Shown in pieces: positions 1 to 6,773 of a stretch of DNA of 17,100 nt. Source of the stretch: IGN2 sp964639955 (GTDB taxonomy: Bacteria > Bacteroidota > Ignavibacteria > Ignavibacteriales > Ignavibacteriaceae); assembly GCA_964639955.1 (NCBI GenBank), contig CAZXGJ010000067.1, positions 1 through 17,100 on the forward strand, read 5' to 3'. Positions within the stretch are counted from its first letter, which is position 1. Every line of letters starts with the position of its first letter. The translations under genes were made by a program, and so were the position numbers. Under the pieces are notes generated by a model, which was not told the DNA's origin, made no database searches, and saw only the letters and a list, made by a program, of their open reading frames with translations.

Positions 1-438
1 GCGCTTATCCTTTGCTTCAACTGATGCAGGTGAATTTTTTATGTCAACAATTTCTTTTGATGGAAATGGTCTGATGATATGGAGCGAACCAGTTGCGCAT
101 CCGTTCTTAGCTAACGGATTCAGTACTGAAATATTTTCAACACCGGAAAAATGTATGCAGATACAATCTTTAAAAGTATTCCTTAACTTCGATAATTTAT
201 CAGCAACTTTTTTTATCTCTCCATCTGGAACAGTAAGGAAGAAAACATTTATATCTTTCGGAATTTTTTGAAGTGAATTTGAATAATGAGGAATTAGGTA
301 TTTCTCTGCAAGATTTTTTGCCGAAGAGTTTTTTTTACTTACAATACTTTGAACATCGTAACCAGATTTTTTAAGTGCAGGGGAAAGCGAGTATGCAATT
401 TTGCCCGCACCGATGATAGCAATTTTGTGTTTTATCAA
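1..438 (-). CDS. Rossmann-fold DUF2520-type NAD(P)-binding protein, 3' end cut by window edge
   Basis: This frame stays open for 146 codons and runs off the left edge, so only the N-terminal part is seen. It begins with a beta-strand and dinucleotide-binding glycine loop (AIIGAGKIAYSLSPALKKSGY, residues 6-26), then a stretch typical of the ProC/DUF2520 Rossmann group (FFLTVPDGEIKKVADKL, then CIHFSGVENISVL and GSLHIIRPFP). Proteins of this layout are usually annotated as oxidoreductases resembling pyrroline-5-carboxylate reductase or F420-dependent enzymes, but the substrate is unknown. No ATG is available near the start. I chose TTG at 438, which lies 6 bp after the MEMO stop and has GGAG about 11 bases upstream inside the last MEMO codons. 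It is the last visible gene of the minus-strand run that begins with tryptophanase. The Rossmann fold is clear; the DUF2520 label is from memory of the family. Confidence 0.75.
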   Translation of the reverse strand, partial: MIKHKIAIIGAGKIAYSLSPALKKSGYDVQSIVSKKNSSAKNLAEKYLIPHYSNSLQKIPKDINVFFLTVPDGEIKKVADKLSKLRNTFKDCICIHFSGVENISVLNPLAKNGCATGSLHIIRPFPSKEIVDIKNSPASVEAKDKR

Positions 439-444
439 ATTTAT

Positions 445-1266
445 TTAGTCTCCGTAAAAAACTGCTGACATATAGCCAACAACTTCCGAATTATCTCCTG
501 TTACATCGCCTGAATCAGTTCTGCTAAGTACCATTGAGTGTCGGATATTTTTAAGATTTGCAGCTTTCATCAAAGTGACAATTGGTCCGCCGCCGCAAGC
601 TTCGCAGGTATGATTTTCTAAATCAAACTGGAGCGATTCAAAATCAAATTCTCTCACTCGCTTTTCTACGACTGAATCCAACTTGTCCGCCTGAGATTTG
701 GAATAAAAATGAGATAGATCTGAACTAGCAACAATCAAAGTTTCATCATCAGCAAGTTCAGCAAGCTTTTTTGCAAGTGTATCAATATTTCTTTTGGATT
801 GATCTCCCATTACAACAGGAACAATCTTAAAATCCTGAAGTACCGATTGCAGAAACGGGAGCTGAACCTCAAGAGCATGCTCTCTCCTGTGTCCTTCATA
901 TCCTGTGAAGATAACACCATCATCAGTTAATAATTTTTCACGGAACTCTTTATCAACTTTTAGAATTCCGAGAGGAGTTTCATATGCATCGCCTTCAAAA
1001 ACACTTATTCCCGGAAAATATTCTGAATGACTTGGTGAGATTATAACAACACGTTCGTATTTTTTCCCGACAAGAAGATTGTAAGCGTGTGCTGCTGTTT
1101 TACCTGAGTAAACATACCCGGCGTGAGGTGCAACTAAACCAAAGATTTTATTAATTTTTTCTTTGGGTTTGGTAACATCAAGCATCAGGCTGATATCTTT
1201 TTTTAGTTTATCAGGATTTGAAGGATAAAAATATCCTGCAACCTGTGCTGGTCTTACATAATTCAT
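445..1266 (-). CDS. MEMO family protein (AmmeMemoRadiSam system protein B)
   Basis: The product is a 273-residue cytoplasmic protein of the MEMO family, structurally related to class III (LigB-type) extradiol dioxygenases. Its biochemical role in bacteria is not established. The residues equivalent to the human MEMO1 metal-site set are all present: His48 in APHAGY, His80 in SPSH and Cys224 in EACGGGPI. Other family blocks are visible, including GHRREHALEVQLPFLQ (126-140) and ASSDLSHF (180-187). The start is ATG at 1266 rather than the TTG two codons upstream, because a full AGGAGG sits six bases before the ATG. That ribosome site lies in the last codons of the AMMECR1 gene, whose stop is 2 bp upstream, so the pair is probably translationally coupled. 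Length matches the family. The family call is secure; an enzymatic role is inference. Confidence 0.95.
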   Translation of the reverse strand: MNYVRPAQVAGYFYPSNPDKLKKDISLMLDVTKPKEKINKIFGLVAPHAGYVYSGKTAAHAYNLLVGKKYERVVIISPSHSEYFPGISVFEGDAYETPLGILKVDKEFREKLLTDDGVIFTGYEGHRREHALEVQLPFLQSVLQDFKIVPVVMGDQSKRNIDTLAKKLAELADDETLIVASSDLSHFYSKSQADKLDSVVEKRVREFDFESLQFDLENHTCEACGGGPIVTLMKAANLKNIRHSMVLSRTDSGDVTGDNSEVVGYMSAVFYGD

Positions 1267-1268
1267 AT

Positions 1269-1826
1269 TCAACCTCCTTTTTCTTCTTCTGAAAAAACAA
1301 GTGCGGTGAAAACTTTTATGTTCAACATTCTTTCTTTCCAGTAATTTCCATAAAGTCCTGCTTTGTGGCAGAGAGCTGTTAAAAATTGTGCGCGGTTATA
1401 ATTTTGTTCAGTTGCAACCTGGGGTAAAAGAACTGCTCTGCCGCCTTCTTCCAGCAGAAGTCCGTGTTTGCCGACTTCAATTTCATCATAACTTTTGATT
1501 GGTTCAAACTGCGAAAGGACAGATATTTCAATTACAACTTCGTCGAGTTCCTCTCTGCTTAATTCAGGAAATCTCGGATCACCGAAAGCAGAGTGTTTTG
1601 CAGCTTCAACAACTGTTTCGAACAACGGCTTTTGTGCAATTATGTAACCGATACAACCTCTTAATTCACCTTCTAACTTAAGGGTAACAAAAGCACCAAG
1701 TTCCATCTTTAGTTTTGGATATGCTTTGTAGTCAACCTTTGATACTTCACCTTCGCTGAACTCTTCAAGAATTGATTGGCGTGCTGCTTTTAGTAAAATT
1801 TGTTTTTCATCATTTGATAATTCCAT
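1269..1826 (-). CDS. AMMECR1 domain protein (AmmeMemoRadiSam system protein A)
   Basis: This 185-residue protein is a stand-alone AMMECR1 domain. It carries the family signature LRGCIGYI (residues 55-62), followed by the conserved block AAKHSAFGDPRFPEL and a C-terminal segment with LLPQVATEQNY. AMMECR1 is found in all domains of life, usually beside MEMO and a radical SAM gene; its function is unknown. An in-frame ATG at 1898 would add 24 residues but would overlap the preceding propeller gene by about 60 bp. The added segment is Cys-rich and unlike the family N-terminus. The ATG at 1826 starts directly at MELSNDEKQILL, leaves a 10 bp gap and follows a weak GGTGAAGAA ribosome site, so I prefer it. 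The gene is sandwiched between the propeller protein and MEMO in one operon. Confidence 0.92.
   Translation of the reverse strand: MELSNDEKQILLKAARQSILEEFSEGEVSKVDYKAYPKLKMELGAFVTLKLEGELRGCIGYIIAQKPLFETVVEAAKHSAFGDPRFPELSREELDEVVIEISVLSQFEPIKSYDEIEVGKHGLLLEEGGRAVLLPQVATEQNYNRAQFLTALCHKAGLYGNYWKERMLNIKVFTALVFSEEEKGG
1273..1279 (-). promoter_or_regulatory. Ribosome binding site of the MEMO gene inside the AMMECR1 3' end
   Basis: On the minus strand AAGGAGG lies over the Lys-Gly-Gly codons at the end of AMMECR1, six bases before the ATG at 1266. It decides the MEMO start against the TTG at 1272. It also means that ribosomes finishing AMMECR1 uncover or occupy the MEMO start site, which would keep the two products in step. 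Confidence 0.7.
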
Positions 1827-1836
1827 TTCTTCACCA

Positions 1837-2664
1837 TCAATAAATAATCTTATATACTTCAAGTCTGGTTTTTCCGAACAGTAAAAACAGCAAATCATTT
1901 TTTATAAAGAAACTATCGGTTAAAAACAGATCTGTTTCTTTATTGATTACCTCTTCTAAAATATACTTTCCTGTGGATAAATCAACAGCCTTAAAAAGGT
2001 TATTGAAAGAACCTTTAGAATTTACCTCATGAAAACTCGTCATTAATAATTTATTTTTCAATATGTATTCTATTGTACCTGAAATAACGAAATTATTTCT
2101 TAATGATTTTATGAACTCAATAGTGTGAATATCAACTGCGGAATCTGCTTCAAACCTTTCAGGGAATAAATATCCCTCATTACTTTCTTCCAGATTGGAT
2201 TGACTGCGAAGATTATTAATCCTCTGAAAATCCTCCCCAATTTCTTCAATTAACTCACCACTATCAGCATTGATGGAATAAAAATTTCTTCCTTCAAATT
2301 TGTCTTTATAAGCATATAATTTATTATCAAACAAAAACAGGAAAATTAATTCCGGATTTTGCCAGAGGAATTCTTTCTTGGTTAAATCGTAGGCAAAGAT
2401 ACCTCTGTGCTTTGGCATATCAGGTTTAGCAAATTTGTGAAAAAAGATAATATCGTTCTGAACTGCTTCAACACCAACCCAGAACTTGTCATCAAGCTGA
2501 AAGTTGCTTAATATTTTCTTTCCTGATTCGAGAGAAAGACAATGAAAGTAAACCTGCTTCTCTTCAGACTGGCGCTCTTCAATTATTAGCTTTCCTGTAT
2601 TGGTGGGAATGATTCTCCATATCTGTCGTTTGTTATCAAAGCGATATTTTTTTTTGAGTTTCAT
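1837..2664 (-). CDS. DUF4905-like cytoplasmic beta-propeller protein
   Basis: This 275-residue protein has no signal peptide or membrane segment. It shows repeated short strands with acidic or aromatic turns, such as HCLSLESGKKIL, AYDLTKKEFLW, YSINADSGELIEE and KAVDLSTGKYILEE. These repeats are typical of PQQ-like or quinoprotein-type propeller blades. The blocks IWRIIPTNTGKLI, FWVGVEAVQNDIIFFH and KPDMPKHRGIFAYDL resemble proteins annotated DUF4905 in Bacteroidota; I give this label from memory. No catalytic residue can be named and the role is unknown. The ATG at 2664 lies one base after the tryptophanase stop codon, so translation probably depends on termination of tnaA. The gene ends 10 bp before the AMMECR1 start. 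Its place between tryptophanase and AMMECR1/MEMO suggests a shared process, but that is inference. Confidence 0.8.
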   Translation of the reverse strand: MKLKKKYRFDNKRQIWRIIPTNTGKLIIEERQSEEKQVYFHCLSLESGKKILSNFQLDDKFWVGVEAVQNDIIFFHKFAKPDMPKHRGIFAYDLTKKEFLWQNPELIFLFLFDNKLYAYKDKFEGRNFYSINADSGELIEEIGEDFQRINNLRSQSNLEESNEGYLFPERFEADSAVDIHTIEFIKSLRNNFVISGTIEYILKNKLLMTSFHEVNSKGSFNNLFKAVDLSTGKYILEEVINKETDLFLTDSFFIKNDLLFLLFGKTRLEVYKIIY

Positions 2665-2665
2665 T

Positions 2666-4045
2666 TTATTTCAAAGGTTCAAACCTTGCTGTAAAGTGCC
2701 GAAGCATCGGAGCTTCGAACACAATTTTATATCCTTTTAATTTATTTCTGTTGTTAAATACTTCAAGAATTATTTCGATAAGGTAATCAACATGGCTTTG
2801 TGTATAAACTCTTCTCGGAATTGCCAGACGAACAAGTTCCATCATTGCAGGAATAAGTTTTCCATTACTATCATACTTACCAAACATAACACTTCCGATT
2901 TCAACTGCCCGAACTCCGCCTTCAAGATAAAGCTCACAGACAATCGATTGTCCCGGATATTGATCTGGAGGAAGGTCAGGTAAAAATCTTTTTGCATCAA
3001 TATAAATTGCATGACCTCCGGGTGGTTCGATAATCGGAACGCCGGCTGCAACAAGTCGTTCTCCGAGATATTCAACACTGCGGATTCTGTACTCAAGATA
3101 ATGTTCGTCAACAACTTCTTCCAACCCCTGCGCAACTGCTTCGAGGTCTCGTCCGGCTAATCCACCGTAAGTTGGAAAACCTTCTGTAACAATGAGAAGG
3201 TTTCTGCACTTCATTGCAAGTTCTTCATCATTCAATGCAAGGAAACCACCAATGTTAACAAGAGCATCTTTCTTTGCACTCATAGTTGCACCATCAGCAT
3301 ACGAAAACATTTCCTGTGCAATTTCTAAAACTGATTTATTCTCGTATCCTTTTTCTCTCTTCTTTATGAAGTAAGCATTCTCTGCAAAACGGCAAGCATC
3401 AAGGAATAACGGAATACCGTACTTTTTACAAACTGCTTTTACATCTCGGATATTTTGCATTGAAACCGGTTGACCACCGCCGGAATTATTTGTAACTGTC
3501 ACCATACAAAGAGGAATATTTTCCGCACCTTTTTCTTTGATGAACGCTTCGAGCTTTTGAATATCCATATTTCCTTTAAAGTCCGCTCGTTGCTCAGGAT
3601 GTTTTCCAACTTCTGTAAGAAAATCATCTGCTTCTGCTCCTGTAAATTCAATGTTAGCCCGTGTTGTATCGAAGTGAGTGTTGTTCGGGAAATATTTTCC
3701 GGGACCGCCAACAATCGAGAATAATATTTTCTCTGCTGCTCTTCCCTGGTGAGTAGGAATGATGTGTTTCATATGGGTTATTTTTCTCACTGCATCTTCG
3801 AAACGATAAAAACTTTTTGAACCCGCGTAGGCTTCATCGCCTTCCATAATTCCTGCCCACTGCTTTGCACTCATTGCTGATGTTCCGCTGTCAGTAAGTA
3901 AATCAATGAGTACATCATCGGCGTGAATCATAAAAGGATTATAGCCAGCATTAATTAAAATTTTTTCTCTTTCCAGTCGTGTAGTAAAACGGATAGGTTC
4001 AACTGATTTAATCTTGAAAGGTTCGATAATTGTTTTTGGTTTCAT
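2666..4045 (-). CDS. tnaA: Tryptophanase (tryptophan indole-lyase)
   Basis: The product is a 459-residue PLP enzyme of the tryptophanase/tyrosine phenol-lyase family. It cleaves L-tryptophan to indole, pyruvate and ammonia in the cytoplasm. Family blocks are PTHQGRAAE (97-105), the PLP-lysine motif MSAKKDALVNIGG (255-267, Schiff-base Lys probably 259) and EGFPTYGGL. Three positions separate tryptophanase from tyrosine phenol-lyase, and all read as tryptophanase here: Asp126 in HFDTT (Thr in the lyase), Ile383 in VRAVEIGS (Arg in the lyase) and His450 in LRHFTARF (Phe in the lyase). The start is the ATG at 4045, with GAG seven bases upstream. A TTG four codons earlier lacks a ribosome site. 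It is the first gene of the minus-strand run and has a TAAATTTG promoter-like box 35 bases upstream. I saw no convincing TnaC-type leader peptide. Confidence 0.95.
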   Translation of the reverse strand: MKPKTIIEPFKIKSVEPIRFTTRLEREKILINAGYNPFMIHADDVLIDLLTDSGTSAMSAKQWAGIMEGDEAYAGSKSFYRFEDAVRKITHMKHIIPTHQGRAAEKILFSIVGGPGKYFPNNTHFDTTRANIEFTGAEADDFLTEVGKHPEQRADFKGNMDIQKLEAFIKEKGAENIPLCMVTVTNNSGGGQPVSMQNIRDVKAVCKKYGIPLFLDACRFAENAYFIKKREKGYENKSVLEIAQEMFSYADGATMSAKKDALVNIGGFLALNDEELAMKCRNLLIVTEGFPTYGGLAGRDLEAVAQGLEEVVDEHYLEYRIRSVEYLGERLVAAGVPIIEPPGGHAIYIDAKRFLPDLPPDQYPGQSIVCELYLEGGVRAVEIGSVMFGKYDSNGKLIPAMMELVRLAIPRRVYTQSHVDYLIEIILEVFNNRNKLKGYKIVFEAPMLRHFTARFEPLK

Positions 4046-4276
4046 TTTATTTCTCAAAAGGTTGGTGATTATTTACAGCCCAAATTTACTAAATGAAAGT
4101 GGACTTTGCCTGTTAGTTAATTACCGGTCTTTTTAAACCCAATTTCTCAGAGAAACCGGATTTGTCTGAAGCCGTTGAACATTATTCTACTGCCACTAAG
4201 CAAAATATTATTGCCTTTGGCAAATAAGAAACATAATTTCAGTTATCCGAAATTAAAATAATTTGTGAGGTGCATA
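4046..4276. other. Divergent intergenic region between tnaA and the Yip1 gene
   Basis: These 231 bases separate genes transcribed in opposite directions, so both promoters must lie here. Only the minus-strand TAAATTTG box is recognisable. A small hairpin (TTGCC, loop TTT, GGCAA at 4211-4223) and a short palindrome around TTTCTCAGAGAAA are present but too short to interpret. No open frame with coding character was seen. Confidence 0.6.
4081..4088 (-). promoter_or_regulatory. Putative -7 promoter box (TAAATTTG) for the tnaA operon
   Basis: Read on the minus strand the sequence is TAAATTTG, an exact fit to the Bacteroidota sigma-A -7 consensus TAnnTTTG, 35 bases upstream of the tryptophanase ATG. 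I found no matching TTTG at the -33 position, so the call rests on the -7 box, its orientation and its placement. The same octamer occurs upstream of the potassium channel and of the BNR protein. Confidence 0.3.
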
Positions 4277-5086
4277 ATGGATTTAAACGAAACTATCACT
4301 CCTTTCGAAGAAACAACAAACGGAGATGTTGAACTAAGTCACTCCGACAAAATGATCGGGGTTTTTACTGAACCGGCTAAGATGTTCGAACACACGTCAA
4401 AATTCCCGCCGAGAAATAAGGATTGGGTTATACCAATACTCCTGCTGTTTCTTGTAGTTGCTATTATAAGAATAATAGCAATGAGCAACGAGGAAGTTTA
4501 TTTTGAAGCGAAGAAGCAGCAGATAGACAGAATTGAAAAAATGGTTCAGGATGGACTTATGGACAGGCAGACTGCAGATCAGGCAATTGAAGGAATTGAC
4601 CGGCAAATGGAATTTATGAAAGGTCCTGTTGGCTGGGTTATTACTGTTGCGACTACGCTTATTTTCGGATTCATTATATTTTTTATAATAGTCGGCATTT
4701 ATTACCTGTTCATAAAGTTTCTTCTAAAAGGCGAAGGAACTTTTGCCTCTGCCCTGGTTGCAAACGGATTAACTGCTTATATCGGGATTATACAAATTGT
4801 AATTGCAGGAATACTCACTATGCTGTTTGGCAAAATGATAATGGACACTAGCCTCGCCACACTTTTAGGGAGTGACAAAAACACACTCGCCGGCTGGTTC
4901 TTTGCCAAGCTCGATCCTATCAGTATCTGGTCATACGTTGTTCTCTCAATAGGTTTTGCAAAAATGTTTAAATCCCAATCTACAGGCAAATACTATGCGC
5001 TGGTTTTCGGTTTGTGGCTAATTGGAATGTTTATTTTATTCCAGCTTGCGCAGGCAGTTCCGTTCCTGCAGAACTTTATGCAGTAA
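4277..5086 (+). CDS. Yip1-family multi-pass membrane protein
   Basis: The product is 269 residues long. It starts with an acidic cytoplasmic N-terminus and the phrase GVFTEPAKMFEHTSKFPPRNKDWVIP, which is typical of bacterial Yip1-domain (PF04893) proteins. Five hydrophobic segments follow at about 50-68, 117-147, 161-187, 213-231 and 239-258. A charged, probably helical loop rich in Lys, Glu and Gln (about 72-112) lies between the first two. The bacterial role is unknown; relatives are often near ABC-type export genes, but none is seen here. The ATG at 4277 follows GAGGTG at good spacing and is preferred to the upstream in-frame GTG at 4265, which has no ribosome site. The gene stands alone and is followed by a hairpin at 5108-5140. 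Confidence 0.85.
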   Translation: MDLNETITPFEETTNGDVELSHSDKMIGVFTEPAKMFEHTSKFPPRNKDWVIPILLLFLVVAIIRIIAMSNEEVYFEAKKQQIDRIEKMVQDGLMDRQTADQAIEGIDRQMEFMKGPVGWVITVATTLIFGFIIFFIIVGIYYLFIKFLLKGEGTFASALVANGLTAYIGIIQIVIAGILTMLFGKMIMDTSLATLLGSDKNTLAGWFFAKLDPISIWSYVVLSIGFAKMFKSQSTGKYYALVFGLWLIGMFILFQLAQAVPFLQNFMQ

Positions 5087-5107
5087 AACTGACGGCCGAA
5101 CAAATTC

Positions 5108-5140
5108 AAGTGAGACTCGCATTATAGTTGGGTCTCACTT
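5108..5140 (+). terminator. Hairpin downstream of the Yip1 gene (probable terminator)
   Basis: A perfect 9 bp stem AAGTGAGAC / GTCTCACTT (5108-5116 with 5132-5140) encloses a 15-base loop and is followed by a pyrimidine tract CTTCTTTT. It begins 21 bases after the Yip1 stop codon. The T-run is interrupted, so termination may be inefficient. The arms match those of the stronger terminator at 6716-6752. Confidence 0.65.
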
Positions 5141-5489
5141 CTTCTTTTAAAGCAAATCTTTCGATTAAAAATATAATAAATCATATCAAAAGTATTTTAT
5201 ACAGTTTTGCCAGACTCTGAAATATCAATTTCAATAAATAATGGCGTTAACACTTTTACCGCCTGCAAAAAACCAAACTAATCCAAACTATACAACCAAA
5301 CTGTCAATATTTTCCTGTTATCAATACTTGCTTTATACCAAAATAATTTTTAATGTTAGGTCGAATTTCTAAAGTTACTTGAGCAAAGCGGGTTTTAATT
5401 AAGAACACAAAAACCACAGTAGTAAAAGTTGTAAACTTAGAAGACTTCAAACTAAATAACATTACTTCAACCTATAAGGAGGATACCTG
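5141..5489. other. Gene-free upstream region of the secreted protein gene
   Basis: These roughly 350 AT-rich bases carry no coding frame that I can support. They should contain the promoter and a 5' leader for the secreted protein at 5490. Three copies of CCAAACT occur at 5273, 5283 and 5296. No promoter box could be identified with confidence. Confidence 0.5.
5476..5482 (+). promoter_or_regulatory. Strong ribosome binding site of the secreted protein gene
   Basis: AAGGAGG lies seven bases before the ATG at 5490. It is a full-length Shine-Dalgarno match, stronger than those of most genes in this window, which suggests high translation of the secreted product. Confidence 0.75.
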
Positions 5490-6704
5490 ATGAAAAGAAC
5501 TTTTCAATTGTGTCTGGTTCTGCTTCTAGCACTTGCATGGTCCTTTAATTTTGCACAGGATCAGGAAAAAACCGAAGACCCGGCACCAATATTAAATTCG
5601 GATTGGCATAGCTGGCATGAGGATCTGGGGGCTGGTACATTGCTGTTTTCAGATGATTTTGAATCCGGTTTGGGTGCATGGACAATAACGAATGACGGTG
5701 GAACCTGTGTCTGGGTAATTTACACAACACCATACCCAAACGCATATACGCTTCCCTGTGGAGGCAGCTGCGATAGTGTTTTGGCTGCCGATTCTGATGA
5801 ATGTGGTTCAGGAACTACATTATTATCCACCGCATATATAACTAATCCGATCAATGCTACACTCTATCAAACAGTTTGGATTGAATTCGATAATGACTGG
5901 AATGCCATAGATCCACAGGATTCCTGCTTTGTAGAAGTGAGCACAAACGGTACTACCTGGACAGCAGTCATTACCTGGAATGGTACAGACGTAAGAAATA
6001 CACACGAGAATGTTTCACTTACTTCTCTGGTTGCTCTTTCAAATTTCTACGTCAGGTTCCGTTCCGTTCAGCCCGGATGGGACTGGTGGTGGGTCGTTGA
6101 TAACGTACAGATTTACGGCGATGACCCCGTTCCGGTTGAGTTGACTTCTTTCACTGCTGTTACGAAAAACGGTAATGTTGAGCTGAGCTGGGCAACATCT
6201 TCAGAGACTAACAATCAAGGTTTCGAAGTTCAAAGAAATTCCGGCGCGGAAGAGTTCGAAACTATTGGTTATGTTGCCGGTTATGGCACCACAACTGAAC
6301 CTAAATCATACGCCTTCACCGATGCTTCTGTAAGCGCAGGAAAATATTCTTACAGATTAAAGCAGATTGACTTCGATGGATCTTTTGAATATTCTCAGGT
6401 TATCGAAGTGGAGGTTCCTCTCCCTGTTGAATACGCATTGAATCAAAATTACCCTAATCCATTTAACCCGGCTACAAAAATCAGCTTCAGTCTTGCTGCT
6501 GATTCAAAAGTAACGCTTAAGATTTTCGACGTTCTTGGTCAGGAAATAACCACATTATTTAATGGTGATCTTTCTGCCGGTTCACATGAATTAGACTTTA
6601 ATGCATCTGATTTAAATAGCGGTGTATACATTTACCGTCTGGATGCTTCTGGAATTGACGGACAGAAATTCTCTTCTGTAAAGAAGATGATTTTAAGCAA
6701 GTAA
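5490..6704 (+). CDS. Secreted protein with jelly-roll domain and T9SS C-terminal sorting domain
   Basis: This 404-residue protein begins with a signal peptide (MKRTFQLCLVLLLALAWSFN, cleavage near residue 22). A concanavalin/MAM-like jelly-roll region follows (about 45-207), opening with DDFESGLGAWTIT and closing with WWWVVDNVQIYG; it holds several cysteines that could pair after export. Next is a fibronectin-III-like module (about 216-315: PVELTSFTA, LSWATSSETNNQGFEVQR, YSYRLKQIDFDGSFEYS). The last part (about 320-404) is a type A T9SS sorting domain with NQNYPNPFNPATKISF and ending KKMILSK. In such proteins the C-terminal domain directs passage across the outer membrane and attachment or release at the surface. 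No catalytic site is visible, so binding or a structural role is more likely than enzymatic activity. The gene is monocistronic and hairpins lie in both flanks. The C-terminal half parallels the protein at 14850-16859. Confidence 0.9.
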   Translation: MKRTFQLCLVLLLALAWSFNFAQDQEKTEDPAPILNSDWHSWHEDLGAGTLLFSDDFESGLGAWTITNDGGTCVWVIYTTPYPNAYTLPCGGSCDSVLAADSDECGSGTTLLSTAYITNPINATLYQTVWIEFDNDWNAIDPQDSCFVEVSTNGTTWTAVITWNGTDVRNTHENVSLTSLVALSNFYVRFRSVQPGWDWWWVVDNVQIYGDDPVPVELTSFTAVTKNGNVELSWATSSETNNQGFEVQRNSGAEEFETIGYVAGYGTTTEPKSYAFTDASVSAGKYSYRLKQIDFDGSFEYSQVIEVEVPLPVEYALNQNYPNPFNPATKISFSLAADSKVTLKIFDVLGQEITTLFNGDLSAGSHELDFNASDLNSGVYIYRLDASGIDGQKFSSVKKMILSK

Positions 6705-6715
6705 CATTTTCCCCT

Positions 6716-6752
6716 AAAAGTGAGACTCACCTTGGAGGTGAGTCTCACTTTT
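6716..6752. terminator. Strong bidirectional terminator between the secreted protein and priA
   Basis: A 17 bp perfect stem (6716-6732 with 6736-6752, arm AAAAGTGAGACTCACCT) closes over about three to five bases. On the plus strand it continues into TTTTTCTCTTTTTC, and on the minus strand into TTTTAGGGG. It sits between two convergent genes, 11 bases after the plus-strand stop and 21 bases from the priA stop, and can serve both. The arm AAGTGAGACTC is shared with the hairpin at 5108-5140. Confidence 0.9.
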
Positions 6753-6773
6753 TCTCTTTTTCTTTTTTAATCA

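Noticed and set aside
1827..1898. A 24-residue N-terminal extension of AMMECR1 starting at the ATG at 1898
   Set aside because: It would overlap the propeller gene by about 60 bp, is Cys-rich and unlike the family, and the ATG at 1826 gives the normal AMMECR1 N-terminus with a ribosome site.
2666..4045. Tyrosine phenol-lyase instead of tryptophanase
   Set aside because: The three discriminating positions (Asp126, Ile383, His450) all have the tryptophanase residue; the phenol-lyase Arg in the VRSMERG motif is absent.
4046..4264. A TnaC-like regulatory leader peptide upstream of tnaA
   Set aside because: No short minus-strand frame with a ribosome site and a conserved Trp context was found; the predicted leader after the TAAATTTG box is only about 30 bases.
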